A stretch of 64,000 bases of DNA from Vibrio xiamenensis (GTDB lineage: Bacteria > Pseudomonadota > Gammaproteobacteria > Enterobacterales > Vibrionaceae), in NCBI RefSeq assembly GCF_900100015.1, contig NZ_FNDD01000005.1, positions 1 to 64,000 on the forward strand, given 5' to 3'. A program made the position numbers and the translations under genes. This document shows, one piece after another, positions 18,084-27,842 of this stretch. Positions within the stretch are counted from its first letter, which is position 1, and every line of letters starts with the position of its first letter. Under the pieces are notes generated by a model. That model worked only from the letters and a program-made list of their open reading frames with translations. It did no database searches and was not told where the DNA came from.

Positions 18084-18099
18084 AGTGAGGTCCATCACA
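18084..18099. promoter_or_regulatory. CRP-like site between PL1 lyase and DNA ligase genes
   Basis: AGTGA-GGTCCA-TCACA matches the CRP consensus TGTGA-N6-TCACA at nine of ten fixed positions. It is about 300 bases upstream of the lyase start and 360 upstream of the ligase start. cAMP-CRP control of pectinase genes is usual, but the distance is long, so this is a candidate only. Confidence 0.35.
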
Positions 18100-18461
18100 C
18101 TGATAAACAGCCGCAATTTGCGTTTAAAATACAACTTAAGTTTATTAATTATTTTTTATAGTAAATCTTTTTGGACGCTTAAATAGTGACAACTCGATCG
18201 TTTGAATGGTATTTGTCAGTTGGTGGACACATCTGTTCTCCCTGTTTTTCTGAAAGAAACGGCGTTAGCACACTTATTTAAGTTCACTCTGTGGTTACAA
18301 AGAAGCAGGCAAAATGAACGTAAAAAGGGTGAGATTGTGTAATTGATAATTCAATAAACAATTAACTTATATTCGCAACATCGTGAGTTCAACGTTGCTT
18401 CCTTGAATCTGTTTGTTTCACTTTCACACTGATCGCATCACCTAATCTTGGAGCCACTTTG

Positions 18462-19301
18462 ATGCGTCTAACTCCCATCGCGATAGCATGTCTGTTATCG
18501 AGTCCAATTCATACTGTTCATGCTCAATTGCCACCATTATCTGTTATGACCGCAACTGTCTATCATGCTGACCTCAACTTAAGCGAGTATTGGGTCAGCG
18601 AAAAGCTTGATGGTATTCGAGCTATTTGGGATGGCAGTTCGTTGAGAACGCGAGGCGGCCGAGAACTCAAGGTTCCGGCGTGGTTTACGCGTCCGCTACC
18701 GTCTTATGCGGTCGAAGGTGAGTTGTGGGCAGGTCGAGGCAACTTTCATCTTGTGCAACAAACCGTATTGGATCAAACGCCGGTCGAAAACGCATGGCAA
18801 AAAATGCGTTTTGTGTTGTTTGATTTGCCGACCGATAGTGAGTCGTACGCGCATCGTTACTTACGATTGTCTAAGTGGGTACAACCTTTAAAAGGCTCCC
18901 ATATCGAATTAATTGAGCAACATAAAATTGATAGCGAAACTGCCTTGATGGCCAAGTTAGACGCAATTGTGGAGCAGGGTGGTGAAGGTGTGATGCTTAA
19001 GCGTATCGATAGCCTTTATCAATCAGGTCGCTCTTCTGATTTGGTCAAACTGAAAAAGTATCAAGACGGCGAAGCCACCGTGATTGGCTACAAACCTGGC
19101 AAAGGAAAGTTGTTAGGGATGATGGGGGCACTTCTAGTGCAACTACCATCTGGACAACAATTTTATCTCGGCGGCGGTTTTAGTGATGAGCAACGTAAGA
19201 CGCCGCCACCGATTGGTCAGCAAATTACGTTTCGCTTCAATGGATACACTCAAAATGGTATTCCCAAATTTGCCCGTTTTATCCGTCAGCGGAAAGATTG
19301 A
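18462..19301 (+). CDS. exported ATP-dependent DNA ligase (minimal, LigE-type)
   Basis: 279 residues from ATG 18462, chosen because GGAG lies eight bases upstream and a signal peptide follows (MRLTPIAIACLLSSPIHTVHA, cut after residue 21). Adenylation motif I is EKLDG with K48. VEGELWAG (III), EGVMLKR (IV) and LVKLKKY (V) follow, then an OB-fold with LGGGFSDEQR. This minimal two-domain layout with a leader peptide is that of the periplasmic LigE-type ligases of proteobacteria, thought to seal nicks in DNA outside the cytoplasm, for example during uptake. Its last 23 bases overlap the convergent DUF3080 gene. Confidence 0.9.
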   Translation: MRLTPIAIACLLSSPIHTVHAQLPPLSVMTATVYHADLNLSEYWVSEKLDGIRAIWDGSSLRTRGGRELKVPAWFTRPLPSYAVEGELWAGRGNFHLVQQTVLDQTPVENAWQKMRFVLFDLPTDSESYAHRYLRLSKWVQPLKGSHIELIEQHKIDSETALMAKLDAIVEQGGEGVMLKRIDSLYQSGRSSDLVKLKKYQDGEATVIGYKPGKGKLLGMMGALLVQLPSGQQFYLGGGFSDEQRKTPPPIGQQITFRFNGYTQNGIPKFARFIRQRKD

Positions 19302-20301
19302 GTTTACCCCCTAAGTTAACGCGGCAGCGCTTAAACAGCTGTTGCCAATACTTCACATGACGCTGAGTTTGCACTTTGAACTGTTGGTAGTGCTGCTCAA
19401 GTGGATAGCGATAACTGGGATGCGTTTGGTTGAGTAGCGTTAGCACGGGCTGATATTGAAAATAGAGACCATTTAGACGTGCGAGGTAAGGCTGAAGTTT
19501 TGCAAGGTAAAACTTGCTAAACACGTTGGTGAGATAATTAAGCTGAGTATTATTGCGATTCGCGCCGCACATGATGCGAGCATCATATTGCTCGAGCTGA
19601 TCATTAAGCACATTAAGCCAAGCGCTGGCGTTACTCAGGGAATAGTCGAGTTTGCCAGTCATCGGCATCGCTTCTAATGTTTGTTGAACGGGCGTGATGT
19701 GTATCGGCGCTGCACTGAGTGTGGCAGATTTCAGCGTGGTTAGATGACTTTGCTTAAGGGTGGCAAATGCATGAATGACTTGGCTTGAGTGGCTAAAATC
19801 TGCCTCAGTTAACCAATCATGGGCTTCAAGTTGTGTGCGCATTGCTTGGCTGGTGAACATGACATTACTGAGCCGGTGAGGAAGCTGTTTGAATTTAATG
19901 GCTTGAATCTCGGCCAGTTGGGATTTAAGCGTAGCGCTAATGGCAGGATTTTCGATACAGCGGCCAAGACCAATAATCAATTGGCGCTGATAATCGTAGT
20001 CACGAAACTCATCTTGGACTTTACCAAGAATCGAATTTTTCTCCGCAATTAATTGGAACAGTTGGCAATGCCTAAGTTGGTAGCTGTCAAGCAAACCGAG
20101 CGAGGTGGTGCTGAGCGCGAACTTGATATCACGAACCGCTGGCAGACGTGTATAGCGGGTTGTGGGAGTCGCAAGCGGCTCAATGCCCTGGACATTGGCG
20201 ATACGGCTAAGGTAAGTCGCAAAGTCGTCTTCTATCTGTGCACTTTGGCCTAAACAGCCGCTGATAAGCAGAGATAAAATCAGTGTGGCCAGTTTTCTCA
20301 C
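19279..20301 (-). CDS. DUF3080 family lipoprotein
   Basis: 340 residues from GTG 20301 (GAGG seven bases upstream), which gives a compact lipoprotein signal MRKLATLILSLLISGC with C16 lipidated. A longer frame from 20316 would add five residues ahead of the signal. The mature part is largely helical with regularly spaced Leu/Gln and Cys near both ends (RHCQLFQLI, MCGANRNN, FKRCRVNLGG). It matches the DUF3080 family seen in Vibrio, Shewanella and relatives; function unknown. Converges on and overlaps the ligase gene. Confidence 0.8.
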   Translation of the reverse strand: MRKLATLILSLLISGCLGQSAQIEDDFATYLSRIANVQGIEPLATPTTRYTRLPAVRDIKFALSTTSLGLLDSYQLRHCQLFQLIAEKNSILGKVQDEFRDYDYQRQLIIGLGRCIENPAISATLKSQLAEIQAIKFKQLPHRLSNVMFTSQAMRTQLEAHDWLTEADFSHSSQVIHAFATLKQSHLTTLKSATLSAAPIHITPVQQTLEAMPMTGKLDYSLSNASAWLNVLNDQLEQYDARIMCGANRNNTQLNYLTNVFSKFYLAKLQPYLARLNGLYFQYQPVLTLLNQTHPSYRYPLEQHYQQFKVQTQRHVKYWQQLFKRCRVNLGGKLNLSADG

Positions 20302-20346
20302 AATGAAGCCTCGCACGGTTTTGGCTTGAGTTCGTCAATATAATCG

Positions 20347-20374
20347 AAAAGACCAGCGGATGGCTGGTCTTTTT
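20347..20374 (-). terminator. terminator after norM
   Basis: AAAAGACCAGC (20347-20357) pairs with GCTGGTCTTTT (20363-20373). It lies nine bases past the norM stop on the minus strand, before the DUF3080 gene. Confidence 0.75.
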
Positions 20375-20382
20375 AGCTTAGG

Positions 20383-21753
20383 TTAGCGAGAGGCGAAAGT
20401 GAGCAGTGTCTCGTGGCTTTGGGTGTGCATCCAACGTAGACGTAACCCTAAGAACAGCGCTGCCGAGGATAAACCGACGATGATCCCAATCCAAAAGCCC
20501 ACCGCGCCCATGGGTTCAACAACCCAGTTGGTCATTGCCAGAATATAGCCGCAAGGTACGCCAAGGAGCCAGTATGCAACGAACGTACGCGAGAAGATTG
20601 CCGCCATATCTTTGTATCCGCGCAGCGCGCCAGCGGCGATAACTTGAACGGCATCAGTTAGCTGATAAACTGCCGAGAGCAACAGCAACTGGGTCGCAAG
20701 CTCAATCACTTGACGGTTATCGGTGTAAATCAGCGCCACAGGCTCACGCAGCAATGCGGTGATAAGAGCGGTAATCACTGCAGTGCTAACGCCTAAAAAC
20801 AGTGCGACGCGACACGATATCATTGCACCGTGGGTGTTGTTTTCTCCCAAGCGGTGCCCAACTCGAATACTCACCGCGGCGCCAATACTCATTGGCAGCA
20901 TAAATATCAATGATGAGAAGTTAATGGCGATTTGGTGTGCGGCGACCGTGGTAGGCCCAAGCGGCGCAATCATCATGGCTATCACCGCAAACAAGGTAAC
21001 TTCAAAGAACAGTGCGGCGGCGACCGGAAAACCAAGTTTGAATAGTCGAGCTAACGCTTTGAGTTCTGGCTTATGAAAATGGCGAAACATCTCTATGTGC
21101 GCAATGCGTTTAGAGGTGAGAATGTAAAACAGCAGCATCAAAAACATTGCCCAATATACAATCATGGTCGCAACGCCACAACCCACGCCGCCTAACGCTG
21201 GGGCGCCGAATTTGCCGTAAACAAAAATCCAGTTGAGCGGAATATTGAGCAGTAATCCGATAAAACCAATGATCATTGCTGGTTTCGTGAGGGACATACC
21301 GTCGGTAAAACTGCGAAAGGTTTGAAACAGCAAAAACGCCGGGACGGCGTACATCATGGTATGAATGTAGCCGATGGTTTTGTGCGCCATCACAGGCTCG
21401 ACATCCATCCAGCGTAAAATGGTATTGGTTTGAAACAGCACAGCAAGGGTCGGTATGGCGACCAAAGCGCTGAGCCAAATCCCTTGTTGAACTTCAAATG
21501 AGATGCGGTTTTGACGGCCGGAGCCGTTAAGCTGAGCAATAATAGGCACCAAAGCCATTAAAAGCCCCATGCCGAACAAAATGGTGGGAAACCACACGCT
21601 ACTTGCGATGGATACCGCCGCCATATCCGTGGCACTAACGCCGCCGGCCATGATGGTATCAACAAACCCCATGCTGGTTTGCGCAACCGAGGCGATGAGC
21701 ACTGGTGTCGCGAGTTGCACTAGGGTGGTGGTTTCTTGTTTATAAAGCTGCAC
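20383..21753 (-). CDS. norM: MATE-family multidrug efflux protein NorM
   Basis: A Na+ or H+ driven inner-membrane exporter of cationic drugs. I place the start at GTG 21753 (GGAG seven bases upstream, VQLYKQETTTLVQLATPVLIA), giving 456 residues, near the approximately 460 of Vibrio NorM. LATPVLIASVAQTSMGFVD at the N-terminus, GLLMALVPIIAQLNGSGRQ and about twelve hydrophobic helices fit the family. The gene is divergent from riboflavin synthase, an arrangement known in Vibrio. Confidence 0.92.
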   Translation of the reverse strand: MQLYKQETTTLVQLATPVLIASVAQTSMGFVDTIMAGGVSATDMAAVSIASSVWFPTILFGMGLLMALVPIIAQLNGSGRQNRISFEVQQGIWLSALVAIPTLAVLFQTNTILRWMDVEPVMAHKTIGYIHTMMYAVPAFLLFQTFRSFTDGMSLTKPAMIIGFIGLLLNIPLNWIFVYGKFGAPALGGVGCGVATMIVYWAMFLMLLFYILTSKRIAHIEMFRHFHKPELKALARLFKLGFPVAAALFFEVTLFAVIAMMIAPLGPTTVAAHQIAINFSSLIFMLPMSIGAAVSIRVGHRLGENNTHGAMISCRVALFLGVSTAVITALITALLREPVALIYTDNRQVIELATQLLLLSAVYQLTDAVQVIAAGALRGYKDMAAIFSRTFVAYWLLGVPCGYILAMTNWVVEPMGAVGFWIGIIVGLSSAALFLGLRLRWMHTQSHETLLTFASR

Positions 21754-21875
21754 TGATACACTCCGAAATAACGCGCCGTCGGATTGGCGACGCGGCAGGT
21801 AATCTCTGTTACCATTGACGAGCATAATAAAGAAATATCCCCCCAAGCTCTACGTAAAATTTGGAGAATCTCACT

Positions 21876-22490
21876 GTGTTTACCGGAATCGTTCTCGGCA
21901 TGGCGCAAGTCGTTGCCATCGACAAAAAACAATCTTTCCAAACTCATACACTTAAGCTGACATCTGAAATGCGTGCTGGCCTTGAAATTGGCGCCTCAGT
22001 TGCGCACAACGGCTGCTGTTTAACCGTCACTAAAATCGATGCAGATCAGGTCAGTTTTGACCTTATGCAGGCAACCTTGAACACCACAAACTTGGGTGAA
22101 TTAACGCTGGGGGATTGGGTGAATATTGAGCGTGCCGCCAAGTTTGGCGACGAGATTGGTGGTCACAGCATGTCAGGCCATATCAGCGTCACGGCGAACA
22201 TCGTTGAGATAATCGATACTCCGAATAATCGAACCGTGTGGTTTGAACTGGATACGCCAGATATGAAGTATGTGTTGGATAAAGGCTACATAGGTTTGGA
22301 TGGATGTTCGTTAACCATAGGTGACACCAACGGCCAGCGTTTCTGTGTTCATCTGATTCCAGAGACCATGAACAGAACATTATTTGGTCGTAAAGCGGTT
22401 GGGGCAGCGGTTAATGTTGAATTTGATCCGCAAACTCAAGCTATCGTCAATACGGTAGAACGCGTTTTGGCGCAGCAAACGCAAAGCTAG
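21876..22490 (+). CDS. ribE: riboflavin synthase, alpha subunit
   Basis: Dismutates two 6,7-dimethyl-8-ribityllumazine molecules to riboflavin. The start GTG 21876 (GGAG nine bases upstream) gives [12 protein letters not shown] at the N-terminus, as in all family members, and 204 residues. Both lumazine-binding repeats are visible: the first ends GCCLTVT, and the second contains [11 protein letters not shown]. It stands apart from other rib genes. I saw no FMN riboswitch upstream. The alternative symbol is ribC. Confidence 0.93.
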   Translation: MFTGIVLGMAQVVAIDKKQSFQTHTLKLTSEMRAGLEIGASVAHNGCCLTVTKIDADQVSFDLMQATLNTTNLGELTLGDWVNIERAAKFGDEIGGHSMSGHISVTANIVEIIDTPNNRTVWFELDTPDMKYVLDKGYIGLDGCSLTIGDTNGQRFCVHLIPETMNRTLFGRKAVGAAVNVEFDPQTQAIVNTVERVLAQQTQS

Positions 22491-22495
22491 ACGAC

Positions 22496-22699
22496 TTAGA
22501 AAATCTGCTCGTCATCGGCGTCAATACTGAGCTCAATGCTGTCATTGAGCTCATCCACCACCATATTAAAATGTATCGGGTGACAACACGCCGGGCAGTC
22601 ATCATAGAAATCTTGACTGCCGTTGGAGCAATCGAGCGACACTCGAATCATGTGCCCACAGTGCGGGCAGGTTACCGACTTTTCACTGAACTCTTTCAT
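22496..22699 (-). CDS. CPXCG-motif cysteine-rich small protein
   Basis: 67 residues with two zinc-ribbon-like knuckles, CPHCG (11-15) and CPACC (35-39), and an acidic C-terminus (DADDEQIF). This is the 'CPXCG motif-containing cysteine-rich protein' family of gammaproteobacteria, with no assigned function; zinc binding is inferred from the cysteines. It converges on ribE with five bases between the stops. Confidence 0.85.
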   Translation of the reverse strand: MKEFSEKSVTCPHCGHMIRVSLDCSNGSQDFYDDCPACCHPIHFNMVVDELNDSIELSIDADDEQIF

Positions 22700-22804
22700 T
22701 GTTGCTGCCTCTTTGTATAATTTATAAAAGTTTATACAAGGAAGCGAAATTGCGCCTGTAATTTACACCCAGTATTAGGGGTATTTTGAGGCGAACGCTC
22801 TAAC

Positions 22805-23671
22805 TCAATAGCTCATGACTTCATCAATCATTTTCTGGGCTTGATCTAAATAATGGCCGCCAAAATGATTGTAGTGGTTGAGAATATGGTACAGGTTGTA
22901 GATGGTTTTGCGCTGCGGATAGCTATAGGAAAGCGGGGAAATACTCTCGTAACCTTGGTAAAATTCCGCTTGAAAACCGCCAAACAGCTCGGTTAAAGCC
23001 AGGTCACATTCTCGATCGCCCCAGTAGCAAGCGGGGTCGAAACACAGCGGGCCGAAGGCGCTAATGGCGGTATTTCCATGCCATAGATCACCATGCAGCA
23101 GCGAAGGTTTGGGCTGGTGTCCATTAAGTAACTCACGAATTACTTGAGTAAACTCGGTGATATCAACAAGTTCTATTCCTTTTTCGCGCATCAATTGCAG
23201 TTGCCAACCAATGCGCTGCTCGGCGAAAAAGTGCGACCATTTTTTCTCCCATTTGTTGGGCTGCAACATTTCCCCTAAGTAGTTATCAATATCTAAGCCA
23301 TACTCTTTCTGTTCACCCCAGTTGTGGAGTTTGGCGAGTTGTTGTCCAAACTTATAGCTGTTGGCGGCATCATCAAGTGGTTTAGTGGGCAAATAATTGA
23401 GCACCAGAAACGCATGCTCTTTGGTTTTTCCGAGCATGACTAGCTCAGGAACAAAGACGCTTGAGGTTTGGCGCAATAGGGCGATATTTTCGGCTTCTGC
23501 CTCAAAGTTGTGTAAACATTCGACACGATTGAGCTTGATAAAATAGCGCTGAGTGTTATCGCTGATCATGTAACATTCACTGATGTCGCCGCCGTGAATT
23601 TTCTGTTTTTCAACGATTTGAAAATCAAACATCAGGGTATCAGAAAGTTGCTGCGAAATGGCTTGCCACAT
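22805..23671 (-). CDS. fructosamine kinase family protein (YniA-like)
   Basis: 288 residues from ATG 23671, preceded by GGAG. APH/kinase-like fold: RYFIKLNR contributes the ATP-binding lysine, LLHGDLWHGNT (about 196-206) is the catalytic loop, and CFDPACYWGDRECDLALTELFGGF supplies the metal-binding Asp. The family phosphorylates ketosamines on glycated proteins or small molecules, starting deglycation. The exact substrate is unknown. Confidence 0.88.
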   Translation of the reverse strand: MWQAISQQLSDTLMFDFQIVEKQKIHGGDISECYMISDNTQRYFIKLNRVECLHNFEAEAENIALLRQTSSVFVPELVMLGKTKEHAFLVLNYLPTKPLDDAANSYKFGQQLAKLHNWGEQKEYGLDIDNYLGEMLQPNKWEKKWSHFFAEQRIGWQLQLMREKGIELVDITEFTQVIRELLNGHQPKPSLLHGDLWHGNTAISAFGPLCFDPACYWGDRECDLALTELFGGFQAEFYQGYESISPLSYSYPQRKTIYNLYHILNHYNHFGGHYLDQAQKMIDEVMSY

Positions 23672-23993
23672 AATCACTCCTATGAAGAAGATCTTCTTGG
23701 GTTAGAGTTTAGAATAACTTGTAAATAAAACTTTGCCACTGTGTCATTTTCCTTCCTATCGTAGCCAAGTGGAAATGAAAATGTACAATTTGTGACCAAA
23801 GCCGAGTGGAAAGTGGTAAAAAGTGGCGATTATAAGCCTATAAGTCATCACTCATTTATAAGTCGCAAGGGTGGAATTGAGGTCAATGTAGAAAATATCA
23901 CGACGAAATCATCGAATGTTATGAAAATTATTTTTAATCGCTTAGTATTAGGTAAGGATTACAAACTGCCTTATCAATAGATGGAGAAACGAT
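23672..23993. other. intergenic region with one doubtful small frame
   Basis: 322 bases between the fructosamine kinase (minus) and DUF3802 (plus) genes. A 62-codon frame (23792-23980, GTG start) is present but has no ribosome binding site and no family resemblance I recognise. The DUF3802 ribosome binding site (GGAG 23983-23986) follows its stop directly. Confidence 0.4.
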
Positions 23994-24338
23994 GTGGTTG
24001 TAGAGACCGACGGTTATCTGGCGTTAATCGAACACTTAGCTTTTAACTTAGACGTGTTCGCGTCTGACAATGGTGACATTGGTAAAGAAAGTGTCGAAGA
24101 CGTGGTGACAGATATGGTTGCCAGCAACATTATGGCGATCTTTGAGCAAAACCCAGAGTTACACTCAAGCGTACGTTTTCAACTATTGAAAGAAGCCGAT
24201 ATGGTGGTAGAAGATCTTGGCGAAGTGTTGGCCGGTGTTTGGGCGAAGCCTGCGACTAACGGTCAAATTCTGTTTTTAGACGAATACATCGCACTGGTTA
24301 AGAACTTGTTTGACTCGGCAGTCGCAACCTACGATTAA
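23994..24338 (+). CDS. DUF3802 family protein
   Basis: 114 residues starting at GTG 23994, with GGAG seven bases upstream; the overlapping ATG at 23992 is out of frame and hits a stop at once. Acidic, mostly helical, no signal or membrane segment (VVETDGYLALIEHLAFNLDVF...). It matches the DUF3802 family of Vibrionaceae; function unknown. The stop overlaps the convergent NlpC/P60 gene by four bases. Confidence 0.8.
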   Translation: MVVETDGYLALIEHLAFNLDVFASDNGDIGKESVEDVVTDMVASNIMAIFEQNPELHSSVRFQLLKEADMVVEDLGEVLAGVWAKPATNGQILFLDEYIALVKNLFDSAVATYD

Positions 24339-24880
24339 GGGTTGAGCACGCGGCGGAACTGCCAAAACGTCGACGCCCAGTACGGGTTATCCAAACGAGA
24401 AATGATCACGCCTTTAGATTGCGAGGCGTGCATAAATTGCTTATTCCCCAGATAGACACCAACATGACGCGAATTGCTGCTTGGTCTGAAGAAGACTAAG
24501 TCGCCAGGTTCAGCGTTACGGTAGTCAAGTTGTTCACCGACTTGTACTTGATAGTAAGTGGTGCGAGGCAACTGAGTTTGCGCAGCATCGCGAAATGCAA
24601 TTTGGACAAATGCAGAGCAATCAATCCCATTCTTTGATGTGCCGCCAAACTGGTAAGGCGCGCCTTCCCAACGATGAAATACCTGCAAAAAAGAACTCAG
24701 AACCTGCTGACGTTCATTGACCGTAACTTGATGAGTGTGGTTCACCGATTGCGGCTCAAATTGCGCCTGCTCGGGAGCGCTAGGTGCACTCGAACACCCA
24801 GCAAGTACGGTAGATATTGCCAGCGTGACCAACGCTAAAGCGCTGTGGCGTGTTATGTTTAATGATTGTTTTATTGACAT
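24335..24880 (-). CDS. nlpC: NlpC/P60 family lipoprotein, probable peptidoglycan endopeptidase
   Basis: 181 residues. Lipoprotein signal ends TVLAGC (C29). The NlpC/P60 papain-like domain (about 65-180) has the catalytic Cys in NGIDCSAFVQIAF, the His in SRHVGVYLG and a third polar residue in the HAS of QFMHASQSKG. Such enzymes cut between D-Glu and diaminopimelate in stem peptides in the periplasm. Size and layout fit E. coli NlpC. Confidence 0.88.
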   Translation of the reverse strand: MSIKQSLNITRHSALALVTLAISTVLAGCSSAPSAPEQAQFEPQSVNHTHQVTVNERQQVLSSFLQVFHRWEGAPYQFGGTSKNGIDCSAFVQIAFRDAAQTQLPRTTYYQVQVGEQLDYRNAEPGDLVFFRPSSNSRHVGVYLGNKQFMHASQSKGVIISRLDNPYWASTFWQFRRVLNP

Positions 24881-24946
24881 ATAACTGAAATGTTTTCGCC
24901 ATAAACTGACGGCATCTAAACTATGGATTGAGTTGTTCAGGTTGTC

Positions 24947-26974
24947 ATGCGTTTAAAAAACAAACAAAACTTCTCACTGTTACAGACCATCAGTGCGTTG
25001 TTTATAACTATTACCATACTTGTTGCATTACTGTCTGTAACCAGTGTGAGAAGTGTCGGTCGCATCGAAAATCAATTTTCGCTTCTATCACAACAAGCGT
25101 TGCCTCTTGCTTTGACCAATGCCACGTTAACTCAAACGGTATTAGAGCAGATCAAACAGCTAAGTTACGGTACCCAAGCGAGCTCTGAGCAAGAGTTGGC
25201 GCCGATTTCACAAAGTATTACCAGCCTCTCACAGCAAGTTACAGAACTGAGTCATCAAGTGTTAGCCACGTCGGCCAATTTCCAAGGTTCAGTGAGCCCT
25301 GAACAAAGCCAAGCATTACAACAAAATATCGAAACGCTGTTTAAACTCACTCAGTCAATTCTCGATGATCAGCAAGCGCTGCTGAGTATGCAGGCCCACA
25401 TCGATGACCAAGTTCAAGAATTTCGCTATGGATTAAGCTCGATAGGGCCAGAAATGAGCCGAATCAGTTCGTTTCTGTCCAATGATGACCCTGAATCAAT
25501 CGATGCCGCTAACCGCTTTTCTGCCAGTGCCAGTTCGATGGAAGGCACTTTCTTAATGATGTTGATGCAAAAAGACCAGCACCAAGCACAGCAACTGTTT
25601 AAAGAGATGCGTACGCGCATCGCTGGCATTAATTTGGCTTATGCGGATTTTGCTGAGTTGCACCCAGACGTTAAAGATTTTGCAAGCTTAACGGCTCCTT
25701 ACCAGATGGTAATGTCGGGATTTTCTGAAAACGGCGTCTTAAAGCAGATAATGGACAAGCTTGAACGCGCCAGTCAGCAAAAGGCGTCTGTTACACGTGC
25801 GATTAGCGCCGCCAATGCAACCATTGCGACATTAAATGAGATTTCTAATACCGCCAATCAATTGATTTCAGGGAGTCAACACGTGGTCGAGCAGTCGATG
25901 ACGACCATTACCACAGTATTGATGGTTGCAGGGGCATCGTTGGCGCTGTTGATTATCATATCTTGGTTGTTTCTGCGTCGCTGGATTGGGGCGGGTATCG
26001 ATGCCATCAGTGTGTACTTGACGCGTTTAGTCGACAACGATTTTACCCATCAGGCGAAGCCCGTTGGGCCGCGAGAGCTTCAGCAAATCCGCCGCCAGTT
26101 AGATGAGGTCTGTGCAACGATTCGTGATTCTTTGATGACAGTAACTGAGAACTGCGAAATCTTGTATCAAACCGCAGAGCTTAGTCACGGCGCGGCAGAG
26201 CGTTCAAATTATGCGCTGAATACCCAAAATGAATCCTTAACCAGTATGGTTTCAACGGTGACAGAACTTGAAGCGTCGATTCGCGAAATTGCCAACGTCA
26301 CCCTTGATTGTAATCAAGAGACCCAACAAGCAGTTCAACACGCGCAGTCGGGCGTTATCGCGCTTGGTGATAATCGCCAGCGTTTACAATCCCTAGAACA
26401 AAGTATGGACATCAATGATGTGGCGATGAAGGAGCTTGATGAGCGCGTGCAGCAAATTAGCGGTATGGTCGAGATGATTGCAGGTATTGCCGAAAGTACC
26501 AATCTGCTTGCGCTTAACGCCGCCATCGAAGCGGCCAGAGCCGGAGAACAAGGGCGGGGATTTGCGGTTGTCGCCGATGAAGTAAGAAAACTGGCCCAGG
26601 GCACGTCAGAGCAAACCAATAGTATTCGTCATAGCATGGATGAGCTTGTGAACTCAGCGCAGAAATCGCGTCTTGCGGTGCAAACATCGAGGCAGGAAAT
26701 GGGCCAAGCGCTTGATTCCGGCGAGCATATGAAAATCACGTTTGAACAAATTCAAACCTCCGTTGAGCAAATTCGCGCCCGGGTCGAACAGATTACAGTG
26801 GCAACCGAGCAACAACAACGCGCCACTGCGGAGGTCAATCAGTCGATCTCGTATATTTCACAGCAAAGTGACGATACCAAATTACAGCTTGATGCCATGG
26901 TTGAAAGTTCACAGCAAGTCGCTGACATAGCAGGTCGTCAGCAAAACATGCTGCAACAATATCAACTTAATTGA
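24947..26974 (+). CDS. methyl-accepting chemotaxis protein
   Basis: 675 residues. TM1 is at about 13-33, a long helical periplasmic sensor domain extends to about 315, TM2 is at about 318-340, a HAMP-like linker follows, then the cytoplasmic signalling helices with the conserved tip around residues 515-535 ([19 protein letters not shown]). The ligand cannot be predicted; the periplasmic part is Gln/Ser-rich and four-helix-like. No che genes are nearby. The 3' end overlaps the convergent sterol-desaturase-like gene by eight bases. Confidence 0.9.
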   Translation: MRLKNKQNFSLLQTISALFITITILVALLSVTSVRSVGRIENQFSLLSQQALPLALTNATLTQTVLEQIKQLSYGTQASSEQELAPISQSITSLSQQVTELSHQVLATSANFQGSVSPEQSQALQQNIETLFKLTQSILDDQQALLSMQAHIDDQVQEFRYGLSSIGPEMSRISSFLSNDDPESIDAANRFSASASSMEGTFLMMLMQKDQHQAQQLFKEMRTRIAGINLAYADFAELHPDVKDFASLTAPYQMVMSGFSENGVLKQIMDKLERASQQKASVTRAISAANATIATLNEISNTANQLISGSQHVVEQSMTTITTVLMVAGASLALLIIISWLFLRRWIGAGIDAISVYLTRLVDNDFTHQAKPVGPRELQQIRRQLDEVCATIRDSLMTVTENCEILYQTAELSHGAAERSNYALNTQNESLTSMVSTVTELEASIREIANVTLDCNQETQQAVQHAQSGVIALGDNRQRLQSLEQSMDINDVAMKELDERVQQISGMVEMIAGIAESTNLLALNAAIEAARAGEQGRGFAVVADEVRKLAQGTSEQTNSIRHSMDELVNSAQKSRLAVQTSRQEMGQALDSGEHMKITFEQIQTSVEQIRARVEQITVATEQQQRATAEVNQSISYISQQSDDTKLQLDAMVESSQQVADIAGRQQNMLQQYQLN

Positions 26975-27764
26975 TTTTTCCGTTGCGAAACGGCTGCGTG
27001 AGCATGCGATCTAGCCATTGCTCACGTGGCTGACGAAAAATCGGTAAGCCGATTTGCATCTGTTGATGTCCTTGGCTCGGCATCGCCGTATAGGTGTTAA
27101 ACCAGCGATCCCAGCAAGATAGGCAAAAGCCAAAATTCGAGTGCGTTTCGCGGGCGATGGTGGAGTGGTGGATACGGTGCATGTCCGGCGTAACGACGAC
27201 TTTTCTTAGCCAATGGTCAACGCTAAGTGGTAAATGCGCATTACTATGGTTAAACATCGCACACGCATTGAGCACGATTTCAAAGATCAAAACACCGTAA
27301 ACAGAGACACCGAGTGATAGGACTAACGCGATTTTAAATAGCATGGAGAGCAGAATCTCCACTGGATGAAACCGCGCTCCGGTTGTCACGTCGATATCTT
27401 GATCGCTATGATGCATGCGATGCAGTCGCCATAGCCAAGGAACACGGTGGAACAAAACATGCTGCAGGTAAATCGCGAAGTCTAATATGAGTAAACTCAA
27501 AACCAGATTCAGCCAAGGAGAAAGCTGGGCTAGGTTCATCAAACCGAGTTGATGGGCATTGGCGTATTGGGCCGCATCAATAGCAAGCAGTGGCATCACA
27601 AGTGACAGGATAACGCTATTGAATCCCGTCAACCCAAGGTTATTCAACCAGCGCAGCGATTTCGTCTGGCTAAGCACTCTGCGCGGCGATTGGATTTCCC
27701 AAACCGCGCAGGCGCACAATACAAAGCAGAAAATCAAAACACGAATAAGGCTTGGTTCAAACAC
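26967..27764 (-). CDS. sterol desaturase / fatty acid hydroxylase family membrane protein
   Basis: 265 residues from GTG 27764 (AAGG upstream); a longer frame to 27827 would add an unlikely Cys-rich start. Several membrane helices and the three His clusters of the di-iron hydroxylases: HVLFH, HRMHH and HRIHH. The family uses O2 and a di-iron site to hydroxylate or desaturate lipids. The substrate is unknown; bacteria of this group make no sterols, so a membrane lipid is more likely. Confidence 0.85.
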   Translation of the reverse strand: MFEPSLIRVLIFCFVLCACAVWEIQSPRRVLSQTKSLRWLNNLGLTGFNSVILSLVMPLLAIDAAQYANAHQLGLMNLAQLSPWLNLVLSLLILDFAIYLQHVLFHRVPWLWRLHRMHHSDQDIDVTTGARFHPVEILLSMLFKIALVLSLGVSVYGVLIFEIVLNACAMFNHSNAHLPLSVDHWLRKVVVTPDMHRIHHSTIARETHSNFGFCLSCWDRWFNTYTAMPSQGHQQMQIGLPIFRQPREQWLDRMLTQPFRNGKIN

Positions 27765-27842
27765 AGTAAAACCTTTAGATAACTTGCAACTGCACAAACT
27801 GTAAGTACAATCCGCAACGAATTCCACTCTTTATCTGCATTT

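Larger units (their letters stand above)
17785..18461. other. long AT-rich intergenic region upstream of the PL1 lyase and the DNA ligase
   Basis: 677 bases without a convincing gene, between divergent genes. It is strikingly AT-rich on the lyase side. It holds the KdgR-like palindrome (17814-17832) and a CRP-like site (18084-18099), both listed separately. I saw no tRNA, small ORF with a good ribosome binding site or terminator in it; a small RNA cannot be excluded. Confidence 0.5.

Noticed and set aside
23792..23980. 62-codon frame starting with GTG
   Set aside because: No ribosome binding site, no recognisable family, in an otherwise ordinary intergenic gap.
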